The notes under the pieces are model-generated. The model was given only the letters and a program-made list of their open reading frames with translations. It did not search any database and had not been told where the DNA came from. A stretch of DNA of 37,286 nucleotides from Desulfobacteraceae bacterium (GTDB lineage: Bacteria; Desulfobacterota; DSM-4660; Desulfatiglandales; Desulfatiglandaceae): positions 1 through 37,286 of the forward strand of contig QZIK01000075.1 in assembly GCA_003599015.1 (NCBI GenBank), given 5' to 3'. A program made the position numbers and the translations under genes. The stretch's first letter is position 1. Each line of letters begins with the position of its first letter. Shown here piece after piece: positions 25,313 through 36,950 of this stretch.

Positions 25313-27139
25313 ATGCCTCTTAGCTCCGATAACCCACTGTCGCCTGACCAGGTCTGCCAGGTACTCCTGAAGACAGGTATAATCTCTCAACAGCATCACG
25401 AAGAGATTGCAAAAAGAAAGGACCAGCTTCAAAGAAAACTTGAGCGTCTGGCCGCAACCGGAAGGACATCTGGCAAGACGACCTCAAAAGGTGGAGGTCC
25501 TGTCACAATAGTTGATGTCATAGCAGCCATGAGGATTGCCAGAGCTGACGTGCCCGACAGGATACTCGATGAGGATACCATATTCGAGGCCCTGGCCTCC
25601 GCATGGGGAATACCCTTCAAGAAAATTGATCCCATAAAACTGGATCTAAATATTGTTACCGGCCCCATAACAAGGTCTTTCGCAATAAAACACCTCGTAG
25701 TTCCACTGGATATCGAAGGTGACAACCTCATTGTTGCCGCTGCCAATCCCTTCAATGTGGAGGTCTTTGAAGACATAGCCAGGGCAAGCCACAAGAAGGT
25801 AAGTGCTGTCGTTTCTCCGAAATCTGACATTCTTCGCACCATTGAGGAATTTTTCGGTTTCAAGCGATCAATTGACGCTGCACAAACCCAGTTTTCCTCT
25901 CCCATGGTTGACCTGGGAAATCTTGAACAATATGTAAAGGTTAGGTCGGCAGAAGAGCTGCCAGGCAACGACCAGCATATCATAAATGCAGTCAATCATC
26001 TCCTCAGTTACGCCTTTGACCAGAGGGCAAGTGACGTTCATCTCGAACCAAAAAGGGATACCACTATAGTAAGGATGAGGATAGATGGGGTACTCCACAA
26101 GGTTTATACCCTTCCAAAAGCGGTTCACTCAGCCCTTGTGAGCAGGATAAAGAATCTTTCCCGGCTCAACATGGCGGAAAAGAGGCGACCCCAGGATGGA
26201 CGGATAAAGACACAAAGAGGGGCCCTTGAGGTCGAGATAAGGGTCTCTACCATCCCGGTTGCCTTCGGGGAAAAGGTGGTCATGCGCATAATGGATCCGG
26301 CCCTTCTCTTTCAGGACCTCGATAAACTGGGCTTCACTCCTGCCGATCTTGAACGGTTTGAACAGTGCATAGACATGCCCCACGGCATCATCCTGGTTTG
26401 CGGCCCTACCGGAAGCGGCAAATCGACAACACTCTATTCAGCTCTCCGACGGCTGGCAAGCCCGGAGATCAACGTGGTAACAATTGAGGATCCAATTGAG
26501 ATGGTCCATGCAGATTTTAACCAGATCGCCATCCAGCCTTCCATTGACATCACCTTCGGTTCCATCTTGAGAAACGTACTGAGGCAAGATCCGGATGTAA
26601 TAATGCTGGGAGAAATGCGGGACAGGGAGACTGCTGAAAATGCCATCCAGGCAGCCCTCACAGGACACCTTGTGCTTTCGACACTCCATACAAACGATGC
26701 TGCATCTGCAATTACACGTCTGCTGGATCTAGGTCTACCTGCTTTTCTAATAAGGGCATCGCTTATCGGGGTGGTGGCACAAAGGCTGGTGAGGACCATC
26801 TGTCCACATTGCAGAGAGTCTTTCACAATGGCCGGCGGTGAACTTTCAACACTGGGAATCGACCTGGGCAAAGTGCCTGATAAAGTGACGCTTTTCCGTG
26901 GAACCGGATGTCCCAGATGCAGGGGGACTGGATATCTAGGAAGGACGGCTGTATTTGAACTCCTCCTTCTAACCGAATCCATCAGAAAGCTTACAACATC
27001 AAAGGCGGACGAGGGCGCAATAAGGCTTAAGGCCCGCCAGGAAGGAATGATAAGCCTGAGGGAAAACGCCATCCTGAAACTTAGAGAAGGTGTGACCACA
27101 TACCAGGAGGTGTTAAGGGTAACATGGGAGAACGTTTAG
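25313..27139 (+). CDS. PilB/GspE-family assembly ATPase
   Basis: A hexameric ATPase that powers pilus extension or type II secretion from the cytoplasmic face. Counting from ATG 25313 (608 residues): N1-type domain with PVTIVDVIAAMRIARADV and an MshEN-like part (IPFKKIDPIKLDLN), then ASDVHLEP, Walker A GPTGSGKS (364-371), Asp box TIEDPIE, Walker B MLGEMRD, His box STLHTNDA, and zinc cysteines C497/C500 and C533/C536. The zinc site and length fit PilB/GspE rather than the retraction ATPase PilT. The upstream ATG at 25274 adds 13 residues but has poor ribosome-site spacing; 25313 follows GGGGG by 8 nt. No pilC or pilin gene is adjacent. Confidence 0.92.
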   Translation: MPLSSDNPLSPDQVCQVLLKTGIISQQHHEEIAKRKDQLQRKLERLAATGRTSGKTTSKGGGPVTIVDVIAAMRIARADVPDRILDEDTIFEALASAWGIPFKKIDPIKLDLNIVTGPITRSFAIKHLVVPLDIEGDNLIVAAANPFNVEVFEDIARASHKKVSAVVSPKSDILRTIEEFFGFKRSIDAAQTQFSSPMVDLGNLEQYVKVRSAEELPGNDQHIINAVNHLLSYAFDQRASDVHLEPKRDTTIVRMRIDGVLHKVYTLPKAVHSALVSRIKNLSRLNMAEKRRPQDGRIKTQRGALEVEIRVSTIPVAFGEKVVMRIMDPALLFQDLDKLGFTPADLERFEQCIDMPHGIILVCGPTGSGKSTTLYSALRRLASPEINVVTIEDPIEMVHADFNQIAIQPSIDITFGSILRNVLRQDPDVIMLGEMRDRETAENAIQAALTGHLVLSTLHTNDAASAITRLLDLGLPAFLIRASLIGVVAQRLVRTICPHCRESFTMAGGELSTLGIDLGKVPDKVTLFRGTGCPRCRGTGYLGRTAVFELLLLTESIRKLTTSKADEGAIRLKARQEGMISLRENAILKLREGVTTYQEVLRVTWENV

Positions 27140-27143
27140 CTAT

Positions 27144-28826
27144 ATGCTTATCCACTTAAGTATAAACAACCTGGCTATAATAGACGATCTCGACCTTCCC
27201 TTCAGGCAGGGACTAACTATCATGTCCGGAGAGACAGGCGCAGGAAAATCCATCATAATAAATGCCGTAAATCTGATCCTTGGAGGCCGGGCATCATCAG
27301 ATCTAATAAGGACAGGCTGTACGGAAGGCAGGGTAGAAGCCCTTTTCAATTTTCCACCGGACCATGCCGTTGGAAAAATCCTTGAAGAAATGGGCGTACC
27401 TTTTGAAGGTGAACTACTAATTAAACGAACCATATCCAGGGAGGGCAGAAACCGCGTATTCATGAACGGATCAATGGCTACTCTGCAAATGCTTTCAGCG
27501 TTGGGAGGCTGGCTTATAAGCGTATCAGGCCAGCATGAGTATCAGCTTTTGCTCAAACCTGAAAATCATCTTCTCCTTCTGGATGGGTTTGGTGGTCTGA
27601 CAGAGATTCGCGAACATGTAGCGGGACTTTTCAGAACATACCAGAAACTGTGCCGGGAGGCTGAAGATCTTGAAAAAGAAATTTCAAGGATAAAAAGGGA
27701 CGGAGACCTTGCCCTGTTCCAGATAGAGGAGATAGAAAAGGCTTCCCCTTTTGCGGGTGAAGACCATGCCCTCAGCGAAGAGAAAAGAAGACTTCAACAC
27801 GCGGAAGAATTAAAAAGTATCGCAGAAGAGACCTTCCAGATCCTTTACGAAAGTCCTGATTCAGTTTTTTCTGTTTTATACCAGTGCGTAAAAAAGATTG
27901 AAAAGGGAGCCTCCATTGACCCTGGCTTTTTGCCGGTCAGCAACGTCCTGACTGATGCCCTTGCAAGACTTGAGGATGCCTCATGCTCAATCAGAGACCT
28001 AAAAGAAAGGCTTCGTCATGATCCTGAACGCATGGAGGTAATCCTTGAACGGATGGAACTTTTGGGCATACTAAAACGCAAATATGGGCCAAGTCTCGAA
28101 GATGTCCTGGCAAAAAAAGAGACCCTGAGAGCCCTGACAATGAATTGCGAGGCAAAGGAATCCAGCCTGAAAGATCTTTTTGAAAGACGCAGGGATGCTG
28201 AAATAAAGCTCCTTGAGGCAGCCCGTCTTCTCTCCGATGAAAGGAAAAGAGCAGCCCTGGAAATGGAAAAGGCGGTGGAAAAAGAACTTGATCAACTCCA
28301 CCTTAAAGGAACAAGATTCAAAGTGATATTCACAGTTCAAGGTTCAGACACGAATGCTCCCATCCGTCTGCAAGACCTTCGGCAGGATGGGATGGACAGG
28401 ATTGAATTCCTTATGGCGGCAAATGTTGGAGAAGAGCTCAGACCTCTTTCCAAGATTGCATCCGGGGGAGAATTATCGAGGATCATGCTGGCCCTTAAAA
28501 CCATCCTTGCAAGAGCCGGCGAAGTAGAGACTGTTATATTCGACGAAGTTGACTCCGGTGTAAGCGGGGCTGCTGCAGAGGTTGTTGGTGAAAAACTGCT
28601 GGCCCTTTCAACCTATCACCAGGTCCTTTGCATCACACACCTTCCACAGATTGCAGGCAAGGGTGAATTTCATTATCTTGTAAGAAAAGAGGTCATGGAT
28701 GGAAGGACTCGAGCATCCGTATCGCTGCTCGAGCCCGAGGAAAGGGTAAGGGAGATAGCAAGGCTTCTTGGGGGACGGGAGATCAGCCAGCGGGCACTAG
28801 CTCACGCTGCAGATCTTCTGAGCTAA
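27144..28826 (+). CDS. recN: DNA repair protein RecN
   Basis: An SMC-like ATPase acting on double-strand breaks. At 560 residues it has Walker A GETGAGKS (29-36), the RecN-typical LSINNLAIIDDL N-terminus, a coiled-coil middle (about 165-375), the ABC signature SGGELSRIMLALK (440-452), Walker B VIFDEVD (464-470) and the D-loop/H-loop region CITHLPQIAGKG. It starts 4 bp after the pilus ATPase stop, so it is probably on the same transcript. Its stop codon overlaps that of the convergent lipoprotein gene by 4 bp and no terminator is visible between them. No LexA-like box was found before it. Confidence 0.95.
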   Translation: MLIHLSINNLAIIDDLDLPFRQGLTIMSGETGAGKSIIINAVNLILGGRASSDLIRTGCTEGRVEALFNFPPDHAVGKILEEMGVPFEGELLIKRTISREGRNRVFMNGSMATLQMLSALGGWLISVSGQHEYQLLLKPENHLLLLDGFGGLTEIREHVAGLFRTYQKLCREAEDLEKEISRIKRDGDLALFQIEEIEKASPFAGEDHALSEEKRRLQHAEELKSIAEETFQILYESPDSVFSVLYQCVKKIEKGASIDPGFLPVSNVLTDALARLEDASCSIRDLKERLRHDPERMEVILERMELLGILKRKYGPSLEDVLAKKETLRALTMNCEAKESSLKDLFERRRDAEIKLLEAARLLSDERKRAALEMEKAVEKELDQLHLKGTRFKVIFTVQGSDTNAPIRLQDLRQDGMDRIEFLMAANVGEELRPLSKIASGGELSRIMLALKTILARAGEVETVIFDEVDSGVSGAAAEVVGEKLLALSTYHQVLCITHLPQIAGKGEFHYLVRKEVMDGRTRASVSLLEPEERVREIARLLGGREISQRALAHAADLLS

Positions 28827-29725
28827 TGTCTGTAATAGACCACCTTCCCTTCTGAAAACGATGCGGCACCCACTGGAACAGCAGTGGCGCGATCAGACAT
28901 GACAGATACGACCTTTGCAGTACCCAGCCTTTTCCCCATAAGATATACCGGTTTGCCGCTCCCTGCGATTATTTCTTCACCCTCTGTATATACGTCAAAA
29001 AGATCGCCATTTCGAATGCCCAAATCCTCTCCTCCCGTTATTTCAATACCCTGTTCGGTTACAGCGAGGATCATTCCGGCCCAAGGCAGAGCATCAATTC
29101 TTTTCTTTACCGTGTCGGCCTGCTTTTTTATAAGACGAGGCATGACCTCACTCGCAAGCTGCTCCGTTATCTCATTAATATTATGATCTACTCCCTCTTC
29201 AACTTCCAAGAGTAACTCCCCCTGCACCAAACTGCTCTCCACAAGTGTTCTTGTTGTCGTGTCAAAGACATCCGCAAGAAGGGAAATCTGATAGGCCTTT
29301 TTGGATCTCCTGAAAGGCCATATACCAGTCTTTTTTGGGCTTATCTCAACAGCATTTATTACGCCTGAAATCACGGTCTGGATTCCCATCTCTCTTGCCT
29401 TCTGGACAGCCCCGCTTGAACTTGCTGCACCCCGTGAAAGGTTTTTCATGTTCTCACCCTGCAAAAAAAGGCTTGTAGGCTCAGAAACAACAAGCCGGGT
29501 CGAGGCCCTCATAAGAGTTACAAAATCACCGTTTAACTTATCGAGTACCTGTGGGGCAAGTCCTGCTCTATCTGAGAGAGGCAATACCAACACCCTTTTT
29601 TTTGGACCCGGTTTGCCGGGTGCTACGGCTTTGATAAGATTTCCGGCCTTGGTGCAACCACCATTAGTAATTAAGGAAAACGCCAAAAACGCGCAGAAAA
29701 AAATACTAAATAGCCTTCGTTGCAT
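28823..29725 (-). CDS. CsgG/FlgT-like lipoprotein
   Basis: A 300-residue exported protein with a signal peptide ending at C24 (NGGC; the -3 residue is atypical for a lipobox). The first half has the CsgG-like beta pattern KRVLVLPLSDRAG... LVVSEP and REMGIQTVISGVINAVEISP. The C-terminal part, GIRNGDLFDVYTEGEEI...LGTAKVVSVMSDRATA, resembles the FlgT C-terminal domain. This suggests an outer-membrane-linked lipoprotein of the CsgG/FlgT/TolB-N family. No flagellar or curli gene is nearby, so its system is unknown. It is last of four tightly spaced minus-strand genes, 8 bp after acyP, and its 3' end overlaps recN. Confidence 0.72.
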   Translation of the reverse strand: MQRRLFSIFFCAFLAFSLITNGGCTKAGNLIKAVAPGKPGPKKRVLVLPLSDRAGLAPQVLDKLNGDFVTLMRASTRLVVSEPTSLFLQGENMKNLSRGAASSSGAVQKAREMGIQTVISGVINAVEISPKKTGIWPFRRSKKAYQISLLADVFDTTTRTLVESSLVQGELLLEVEEGVDHNINEITEQLASEVMPRLIKKQADTVKKRIDALPWAGMILAVTEQGIEITGGEDLGIRNGDLFDVYTEGEEIIAGSGKPVYLMGKRLGTAKVVSVMSDRATAVPVGAASFSEGKVVYYRH

Positions 29726-29733
29726 AGCAAACC

Positions 29734-30012
29734 TCAGCGTGAGATATAAAAGACATCAAACTCCCCCCTCCATGACTCCTCAATGACCTGGACCCTGTCA
29801 ACCTTCGCAGCAGGAGGACCATGATTGCACCATTGGATCAATTTCTTTACCTGATCCAAAGGCCCCTCTGCCACGATTTCCACCGTTCCATCAGAACAGT
29901 TTCTTACCCAACCCGCTATTCCAAGCGACTGGGCATGTCTTCGGGTTGATTCCCGAAACCAGACCCCCTGGACCACCCCCGCAATAATAAGCCTGACACG
30001 AACGTTATTCAT
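29734..30012 (-). CDS. acyP: Acylphosphatase
   Basis: A small enzyme hydrolysing carboxyl-phosphate bonds. At 92 residues it has the full family pattern: GVVQGVWFRESTRRHA with catalytic R20, and GWVRNCSDGTVEIVAEG with catalytic N38. A GAGGATAGGT ribosome site directly precedes the ATG, and it starts 2 bp after the ligA stop, so translation is coupled. It is commonly a stand-alone housekeeping gene; operon partners here are ligA upstream and the lipoprotein gene downstream. Confidence 0.95.
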   Translation of the reverse strand: MNNVRVRLIIAGVVQGVWFRESTRRHAQSLGIAGWVRNCSDGTVEIVAEGPLDQVKKLIQWCNHGPPAAKVDRVQVIEESWRGEFDVFYISR

Positions 30013-30014
30013 AC

Positions 30015-32821
<2,807 letters not shown>

Positions 32822-33017
32822 ACTAAGGAGACGCTTCTATTTTTTAACGTTAAACCCGCAAACAATTTTTACTTTTCGACAGTGGCTGATATTAGATTCT
32901 CCCTCACGCCTTGGCAACATCAAAAACACCTCTGCCGACAATACGCGAAAGCTGGGGGCATATGGGCTGAAAAAGGGTGAAAAGCAAATGGAACATATGG
33001 TAATCTTTCAAATTAGG

Positions 33018-33041
33018 ATGATTTCCTCATCGGAAAATCAT
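33018..33041. promoter_or_regulatory. Near-palindrome next to the ffh promoter
   Basis: ATGATTTCC (33018-33026) faces GGAAAATCAT (33032-33041) around a 5-nt centre, a perfect match except for one extra base. It ends 1 bp before the -35 box, where an activator or repressor could act. Confidence 0.35.
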
Positions 33042-33042
33042 A

Positions 33043-33072
33043 TTGACATAAGACTTATTTTATAACTATACT
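33043..33072 (+). promoter_or_regulatory. Sigma-70 promoter for the ffh operon
   Basis: A perfect TTGACA (33043-33048), then 18 bp, then TATACT (33067-33072, five of six matches). The predicted leader before the ffh ATG at 33103 is short, about 25 nt. Of the promoters called here, this one best matches the sigma-70 consensus. Confidence 0.7.
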
Positions 33073-33102
33073 GTCCGTTTATGAGTTTGGAATACAGGTA
33101 CT

Positions 33103-34428
33103 ATGTTTGAGAGTCTGACAGATAAGCTAAACCGTGTTTTTAAGAAACTGACCGGTCGTGGAAAGCTAAGCGAAGCCAATATCCAGGAGGCGCTCAGAGA
33201 GGTGCGCCTTGCTCTCCTTGAGGCTGACGTTAATTACAAGGTCGTCAAGGGATTTGTCGAAGAGGTTCGCAAGAGGGCAGTGGGACAGGAGGTTCTGGCC
33301 AGCCTGACTCCAGGACAGCAGGTTATAAAGATTGTCAGCCAGGAGTTGGCTCAAATAATGGGCGGCCAGACAGAAGGACTCAGATTTACAGGAAAAGTCC
33401 CTCATCCTTTAATGCTCGTGGGGCTTCAGGGTTCCGGCAAGACGACTACTGCTGCCAAGCTTGCTCTCTACCTTCATAAAAAGGGGAGGCACCCATATCT
33501 GGTGCCGGCGGATATTTACAGACCTGCGGCCATTGACCAGCTTACCAAGTTAGCTGGGCAGATTAGAATTCCGATCTACCCTTCCCATAAGGACATGCTG
33601 CCCGAGGATATTTCGGCTAACGCCATTTCAAAGGCAGGCAGAGAAGGCGCTGATATAGTAATTATTGATACCGCGGGCCGGCTTCATGTTGATGAACCAC
33701 TGATGAATGAGCTGGTACGAATCAAACAGGCGGTTAATCCTGAGGAAATTCTACTTGTTGCCGATGCAATGACAGGCCAGGACGCCGTTAACGTAGCGAA
33801 ACATTTTGATGAAAGGCTGGGGCTTACCGGCATAATACTATCCAAGATGGAGGGCGATGCCAGGGGAGGCGCTGCCCTCTCAATCAGATCAGTGACCACA
33901 AAGCCTATAAAGTTCATAGGCGTTGGGGAAAAGATTGAGGCGCTTGAGCCTTTTTACCCTGAGAGAATGGCTTCCCAAATACTGGGCATGGGAGATGTAC
34001 TGTCTCTTATTGAAAAGGCCCAACAGGACTTTGATCAAAAAGAAGCCATCAAGCTACAGGAAAAACTCAGGAAAAGCAAATTCGACCTGGAAGACTTTAA
34101 GGCCCAGCTCCAGCAGATAAAAAAGATCGGCTCTCTGGAGGAGATACTTACCATGCTACCTGGAATAGGGCAGCTAAAGGCCCTTAAGCAATTTAAACCC
34201 GATGAAAAAGATCTTATAAAAACCGAGGCCATGATCAATTCAATGACCAGGCAAGAACGGCGCAACTACAAAATAATAAACGGCAGCAGGAGGCTCAGAA
34301 TAGCAAAAGGGAGCGGCACCACCGTCCAAGACGTAAACAGACTGTTGAAAAATTTCTCACAAACCAAGAAGATGATGGAAGAAGTGACAAGGAAAGGATT
34401 TAAGAAACTACCTTCGTTTCTGGGGTAA
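33103..34428 (+). CDS. ffh: Signal recognition particle protein Ffh (SRP54)
   Basis: The SRP GTPase that binds signal peptides and targets ribosomes to the membrane. At 441 residues it has the N domain (1-85), G domain with GLQGSGKT (107-114), DTAGRLHVDE, a TKMEGDARGG-like LSKMEGDARGG, then the M domain (about 325-441) with ILTMLPGIGQLKALKQF and the RNA-binding MTRQERRNYKIINGSRRLRIAKGSGT segment. The methionine content of the M domain is modest, with a short C-terminus ending KLPSFLG. It is the first gene of a ribosome/tRNA-processing operon. Confidence 0.97.
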   Translation: MFESLTDKLNRVFKKLTGRGKLSEANIQEALREVRLALLEADVNYKVVKGFVEEVRKRAVGQEVLASLTPGQQVIKIVSQELAQIMGGQTEGLRFTGKVPHPLMLVGLQGSGKTTTAAKLALYLHKKGRHPYLVPADIYRPAAIDQLTKLAGQIRIPIYPSHKDMLPEDISANAISKAGREGADIVIIDTAGRLHVDEPLMNELVRIKQAVNPEEILLVADAMTGQDAVNVAKHFDERLGLTGIILSKMEGDARGGAALSIRSVTTKPIKFIGVGEKIEALEPFYPERMASQILGMGDVLSLIEKAQQDFDQKEAIKLQEKLRKSKFDLEDFKAQLQQIKKIGSLEEILTMLPGIGQLKALKQFKPDEKDLIKTEAMINSMTRQERRNYKIINGSRRLRIAKGSGTTVQDVNRLLKNFSQTKKMMEEVTRKGFKKLPSFLG

Positions 34429-34507
34429 CTACAAGGATATCCAAAGGTATTTGCCTTATGATATCAAAACATAACTTTTAGAAAAGAAAGGGGGTGAAGG
34501 AAGGAAT

Positions 34508-34771
34508 ATGCAAGTAAAAATAAGACTGGCTCGTATGGGATCCAAGAAAAATCCATTCTACAGGGTGGTGGCGGCATCATCGGATGCCCCGAGAGACGGA
34601 CATTTTCTGGAAATTCTTGGCTACTATGATCCTATGAAGGATCCTGAAGTATTTGAGATCAAGGAAGAACAACTGAGGGATTGGCTGAGTAAAGGAGCGC
34701 AACTTACTGAATCTGCCGGCTCTTTACTTAAGAGGCGCGGAGTGCTGGCATCTCACTCGACGGCAAGTTAA
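34508..34771 (+). CDS. rpsP: 30S ribosomal protein S16
   Basis: An 87-residue small-subunit protein beginning MQVKIRLARMGSKKNPFYRVVAASSDAPRDG, the invariant S16 N-terminus, then GYYDPMKDPEV. A GAAGGAAGG ribosome site precedes the ATG. It follows ffh and precedes khpA, the usual order. Confidence 0.98.
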   Translation: MQVKIRLARMGSKKNPFYRVVAASSDAPRDGHFLEILGYYDPMKDPEVFEIKEEQLRDWLSKGAQLTESAGSLLKRRGVLASHSTAS

Positions 34772-34810
34772 TGTTGTGTCATGCTGACATGGGACATGGA
34801 GGTGGTCGAG

Positions 34811-35041
34811 ATGAAGGAGTTGATCGAGTATATTGCAAAGGCGCTGGTGGACAAGCCTGACGACGTAACCGTCAAGGAAATAGAGGGAGAACAGACCTCT
34901 GTTATTGAACTGAAGGTTGCAAAGGAAGATCTTGGAAAGATAATAGGGAAGCAGGGCCGTACAGCCCGTGCTATGAGAACGATTCTGAGTGCGGCTTCCA
35001 CAAAGATCAAGAAGCGATCACTTCTGGAGATCATTGAGTAA
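34811..35041 (+). CDS. khpA: RNA-binding KH-domain protein KhpA
   Basis: A 76-residue single KH domain: [19 protein letters not shown], then [30 protein letters not shown] with the GxxG loop GKQG. It binds RNA, often with KhpB, in ribosome and sRNA metabolism. The frame is open from 34781 but the ATG at 34811, with GGAGGT upstream, gives the canonical length and is preferred. It ends 2 bp before rimM. Confidence 0.94.
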   Translation: MKELIEYIAKALVDKPDDVTVKEIEGEQTSVIELKVAKEDLGKIIGKQGRTARAMRTILSAASTKIKKRSLLEIIE

Positions 35042-35043
35042 TC

Positions 35044-35583
35044 TTGGGATGGATTTCGCCAAGCGAGTTGATCCTGGTTGGAGAGGTGAAATCTTCCCAC
35101 GGTCTCAAAGGCCTTCTCTGCATAAAATCCTTTGCCCGGTCTGAGACCTCTTTTGTTGAGGCGGGCAATGTGGTCCTAAGGACGACAGCCGGGGAGATGA
35201 AAAAGTTCCATGTGACCTATGCAAGAAATTCCCGAAAGGGATTGATCCTGAAACTTGAAGGTCTTGAGACAAGGGAAATAGCAGACAGATACCAGAGAGC
35301 GGAATTATTCATCAGTAAAGGGGATCTCAGGCGGGACGAGGATGAATATTTCTGGTTTGAGCTTATCGGGCTCTCGGTATTTAACGAAAGCGGAAATTAC
35401 CTGGGCTCGCTATGTCAGGTTATCCCAACAGGTGGGACAGATATATACCTCGTCAGAGACGGAGCAACTGAAATTTTAATACCGGCCACTGAAGAAGTGG
35501 TCAAGGAGATTGATCTGGCGGGCAAAAGAATGATTGTAAGCCCATTGGATGGACTTTTGGATCAGGATCAAGATGAGGTTTGA
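35044..35583 (+). CDS. rimM: Ribosome maturation factor RimM
   Basis: A 179-residue factor for 16S maturation near S19. The N-terminal beta-barrel has [15 protein letters not shown], and the PRC-barrel has [36 protein letters not shown] and [30 protein letters not shown]. The start is taken as the TTG at 35044, 2 bp after the khpA stop; no ATG fits. It overlaps trmD by 11 bp. Confidence 0.93.
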   Translation: MGWISPSELILVGEVKSSHGLKGLLCIKSFARSETSFVEAGNVVLRTTAGEMKKFHVTYARNSRKGLILKLEGLETREIADRYQRAELFISKGDLRRDEDEYFWFELIGLSVFNESGNYLGSLCQVIPTGGTDIYLVRDGATEILIPATEEVVKEIDLAGKRMIVSPLDGLLDQDQDEV

Positions 35584-36337
35584 CGTCCTCACTATATTTC
35601 CGGATATGTTTTCAGCCTATCTCAGGGATGGAATTGCCGGGAGAGCCGTCAAACGGGGCTTGCTGGATGTCAGACTTGTTAATATCAGGGATTTCGCAAG
35701 GGGAGCACACAAAACCACTGACGACCGCCCATACGGAGGGGGTGATGGAATGGTTATGAGGCCCGGTCCCATATCGAGGGCGCTGGGCTCAATTGAAAGA
35801 AACAGCCGAGGAAGCCTGGTCATCCTTCTTACCCCTCAGGGAGAGACATTTAACCAGTCCATTGCTTGGGATATTTCTTCTTTAGAACAGGTTATCCTTG
35901 TGTGCGGGAGATACGAAGGGGTGGATGAGCGAATAAGGCTCCTCTTCGTGGACAGAGAAATATCCATAGGAGACTATGTCTTAAGCGGCGGTGAATTGGC
36001 CGCCATGGTGATAATGGACTCAGTATGTCGTCTTATCCCAGGGACACTTGGGGGAGAGAAATCCAGTTTTGAGGATTCATTTCAAGACAGTCTCCTGGAG
36101 TATCCCCACTACACAAGACCCAGGGTTTTTGAAGGACTGGAGGTCCCGGAGATTCTTCTCTCCGGGGACCATGCAAGGATAAGGGGATGGAGACGCAAGG
36201 AGGCATTGAAGAGGACCTTTGAACGAAGGCCTGATCTTCTTGCAAAGGCAAAACTGGATGATGAAGATCTAAGGATCCTGGAACAAATTCGAAGTCAAAC
36301 GCCTGCCTGCCCGCCAGAGGCTGAGGCTGACTGTTAA
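35573..36337 (+). CDS. trmD: tRNA (guanine-N1-)-methyltransferase TrmD
   Basis: Methylates G37 of tRNAs next to the anticodon. From ATG 35573 (254 residues) it starts [13 protein letters not shown] and has the SPOUT knot motifs [41 protein letters not shown]-like [16 protein letters not shown] and [14 protein letters not shown]. The earlier ATG at 35549 lies inside rimM and is rejected. It overlaps rimM by 11 bp. Confidence 0.97.
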   Translation: MRFDVLTIFPDMFSAYLRDGIAGRAVKRGLLDVRLVNIRDFARGAHKTTDDRPYGGGDGMVMRPGPISRALGSIERNSRGSLVILLTPQGETFNQSIAWDISSLEQVILVCGRYEGVDERIRLLFVDREISIGDYVLSGGELAAMVIMDSVCRLIPGTLGGEKSSFEDSFQDSLLEYPHYTRPRVFEGLEVPEILLSGDHARIRGWRRKEALKRTFERRPDLLAKAKLDDEDLRILEQIRSQTPACPPEAEADC

Positions 36338-36370
36338 GAAAAACGAAAGCGATCCTGGAGGCATCATCGC

Positions 36371-36937
36371 ATGAGACTTCACGTCGGTCTTGTTCATTAT
36401 CCGGTTTATAACAAGACCGGTTTGACAATAGCATCAGCGGTAACTGTAACGGATCTCCATGATATTGCCAGGGCTGCAAAGACATACGGGGCCAAACAGT
36501 TCCATGTGATAACCCCTCTGGATGATCAGCGAGTAATCGTTACCAGGGTAAAGGAGCACTGGACCAAGGGCTATGGAGCTCAATACAACCGGGACAGAAA
36601 AGACGCCATGGAACTGATTACTGTGGCAAAGTCTCTGGATGATGCCATTATGGACATAAAAATAAGGGAAGATGAAAGTCCCACTCTGATGGCCACAGAC
36701 GCAAGGAGTCAGGACCGCAACCCAGTTTCCTTTGAGGATGCAAGGAGACTTCTTAGGGAAGACAAGGTTGTGTTTCTCCTGTTCGGCACGGCCTGGGGAC
36801 TTGTGAAGGAATTAATAAGAAGGGCAGATTACTTACTTGAACCTATTTTGGGAAGATCAACCTACAATCATTTATCCGTGAGGAGTGCGGCGGCGATAAT
36901 CCTGGATAGACTGGCAGGATCGCCTTTTGAGGATTGA
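36371..36937 (+). CDS. SPOUT RNA methyltransferase (PF09936-like)
   Basis: A 188-residue protein with the family N-terminus [40 protein letters not shown], the central [13 protein letters not shown]-knot motif, and C-terminal [17 protein letters not shown]. This small SPOUT family is found next to trmD in several deep-branching bacteria; its RNA target is unknown to me. GGAGG lies 10 nt before the ATG. It sits between trmD and rplS, so it may modify tRNA or rRNA together with TrmD. Confidence 0.85.
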   Translation: MRLHVGLVHYPVYNKTGLTIASAVTVTDLHDIARAAKTYGAKQFHVITPLDDQRVIVTRVKEHWTKGYGAQYNRDRKDAMELITVAKSLDDAIMDIKIREDESPTLMATDARSQDRNPVSFEDARRLLREDKVVFLLFGTAWGLVKELIRRADYLLEPILGRSTYNHLSVRSAAAIILDRLAGSPFED

Positions 36938-36950
36938 CAAGGAGGAAATT

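Noticed and set aside
26434-27099. 221-codon minus-strand frame opposite the pilus ATPase
   Set aside because: It is the complement of conserved Walker and zinc-motif codons, a shadow of the real gene.
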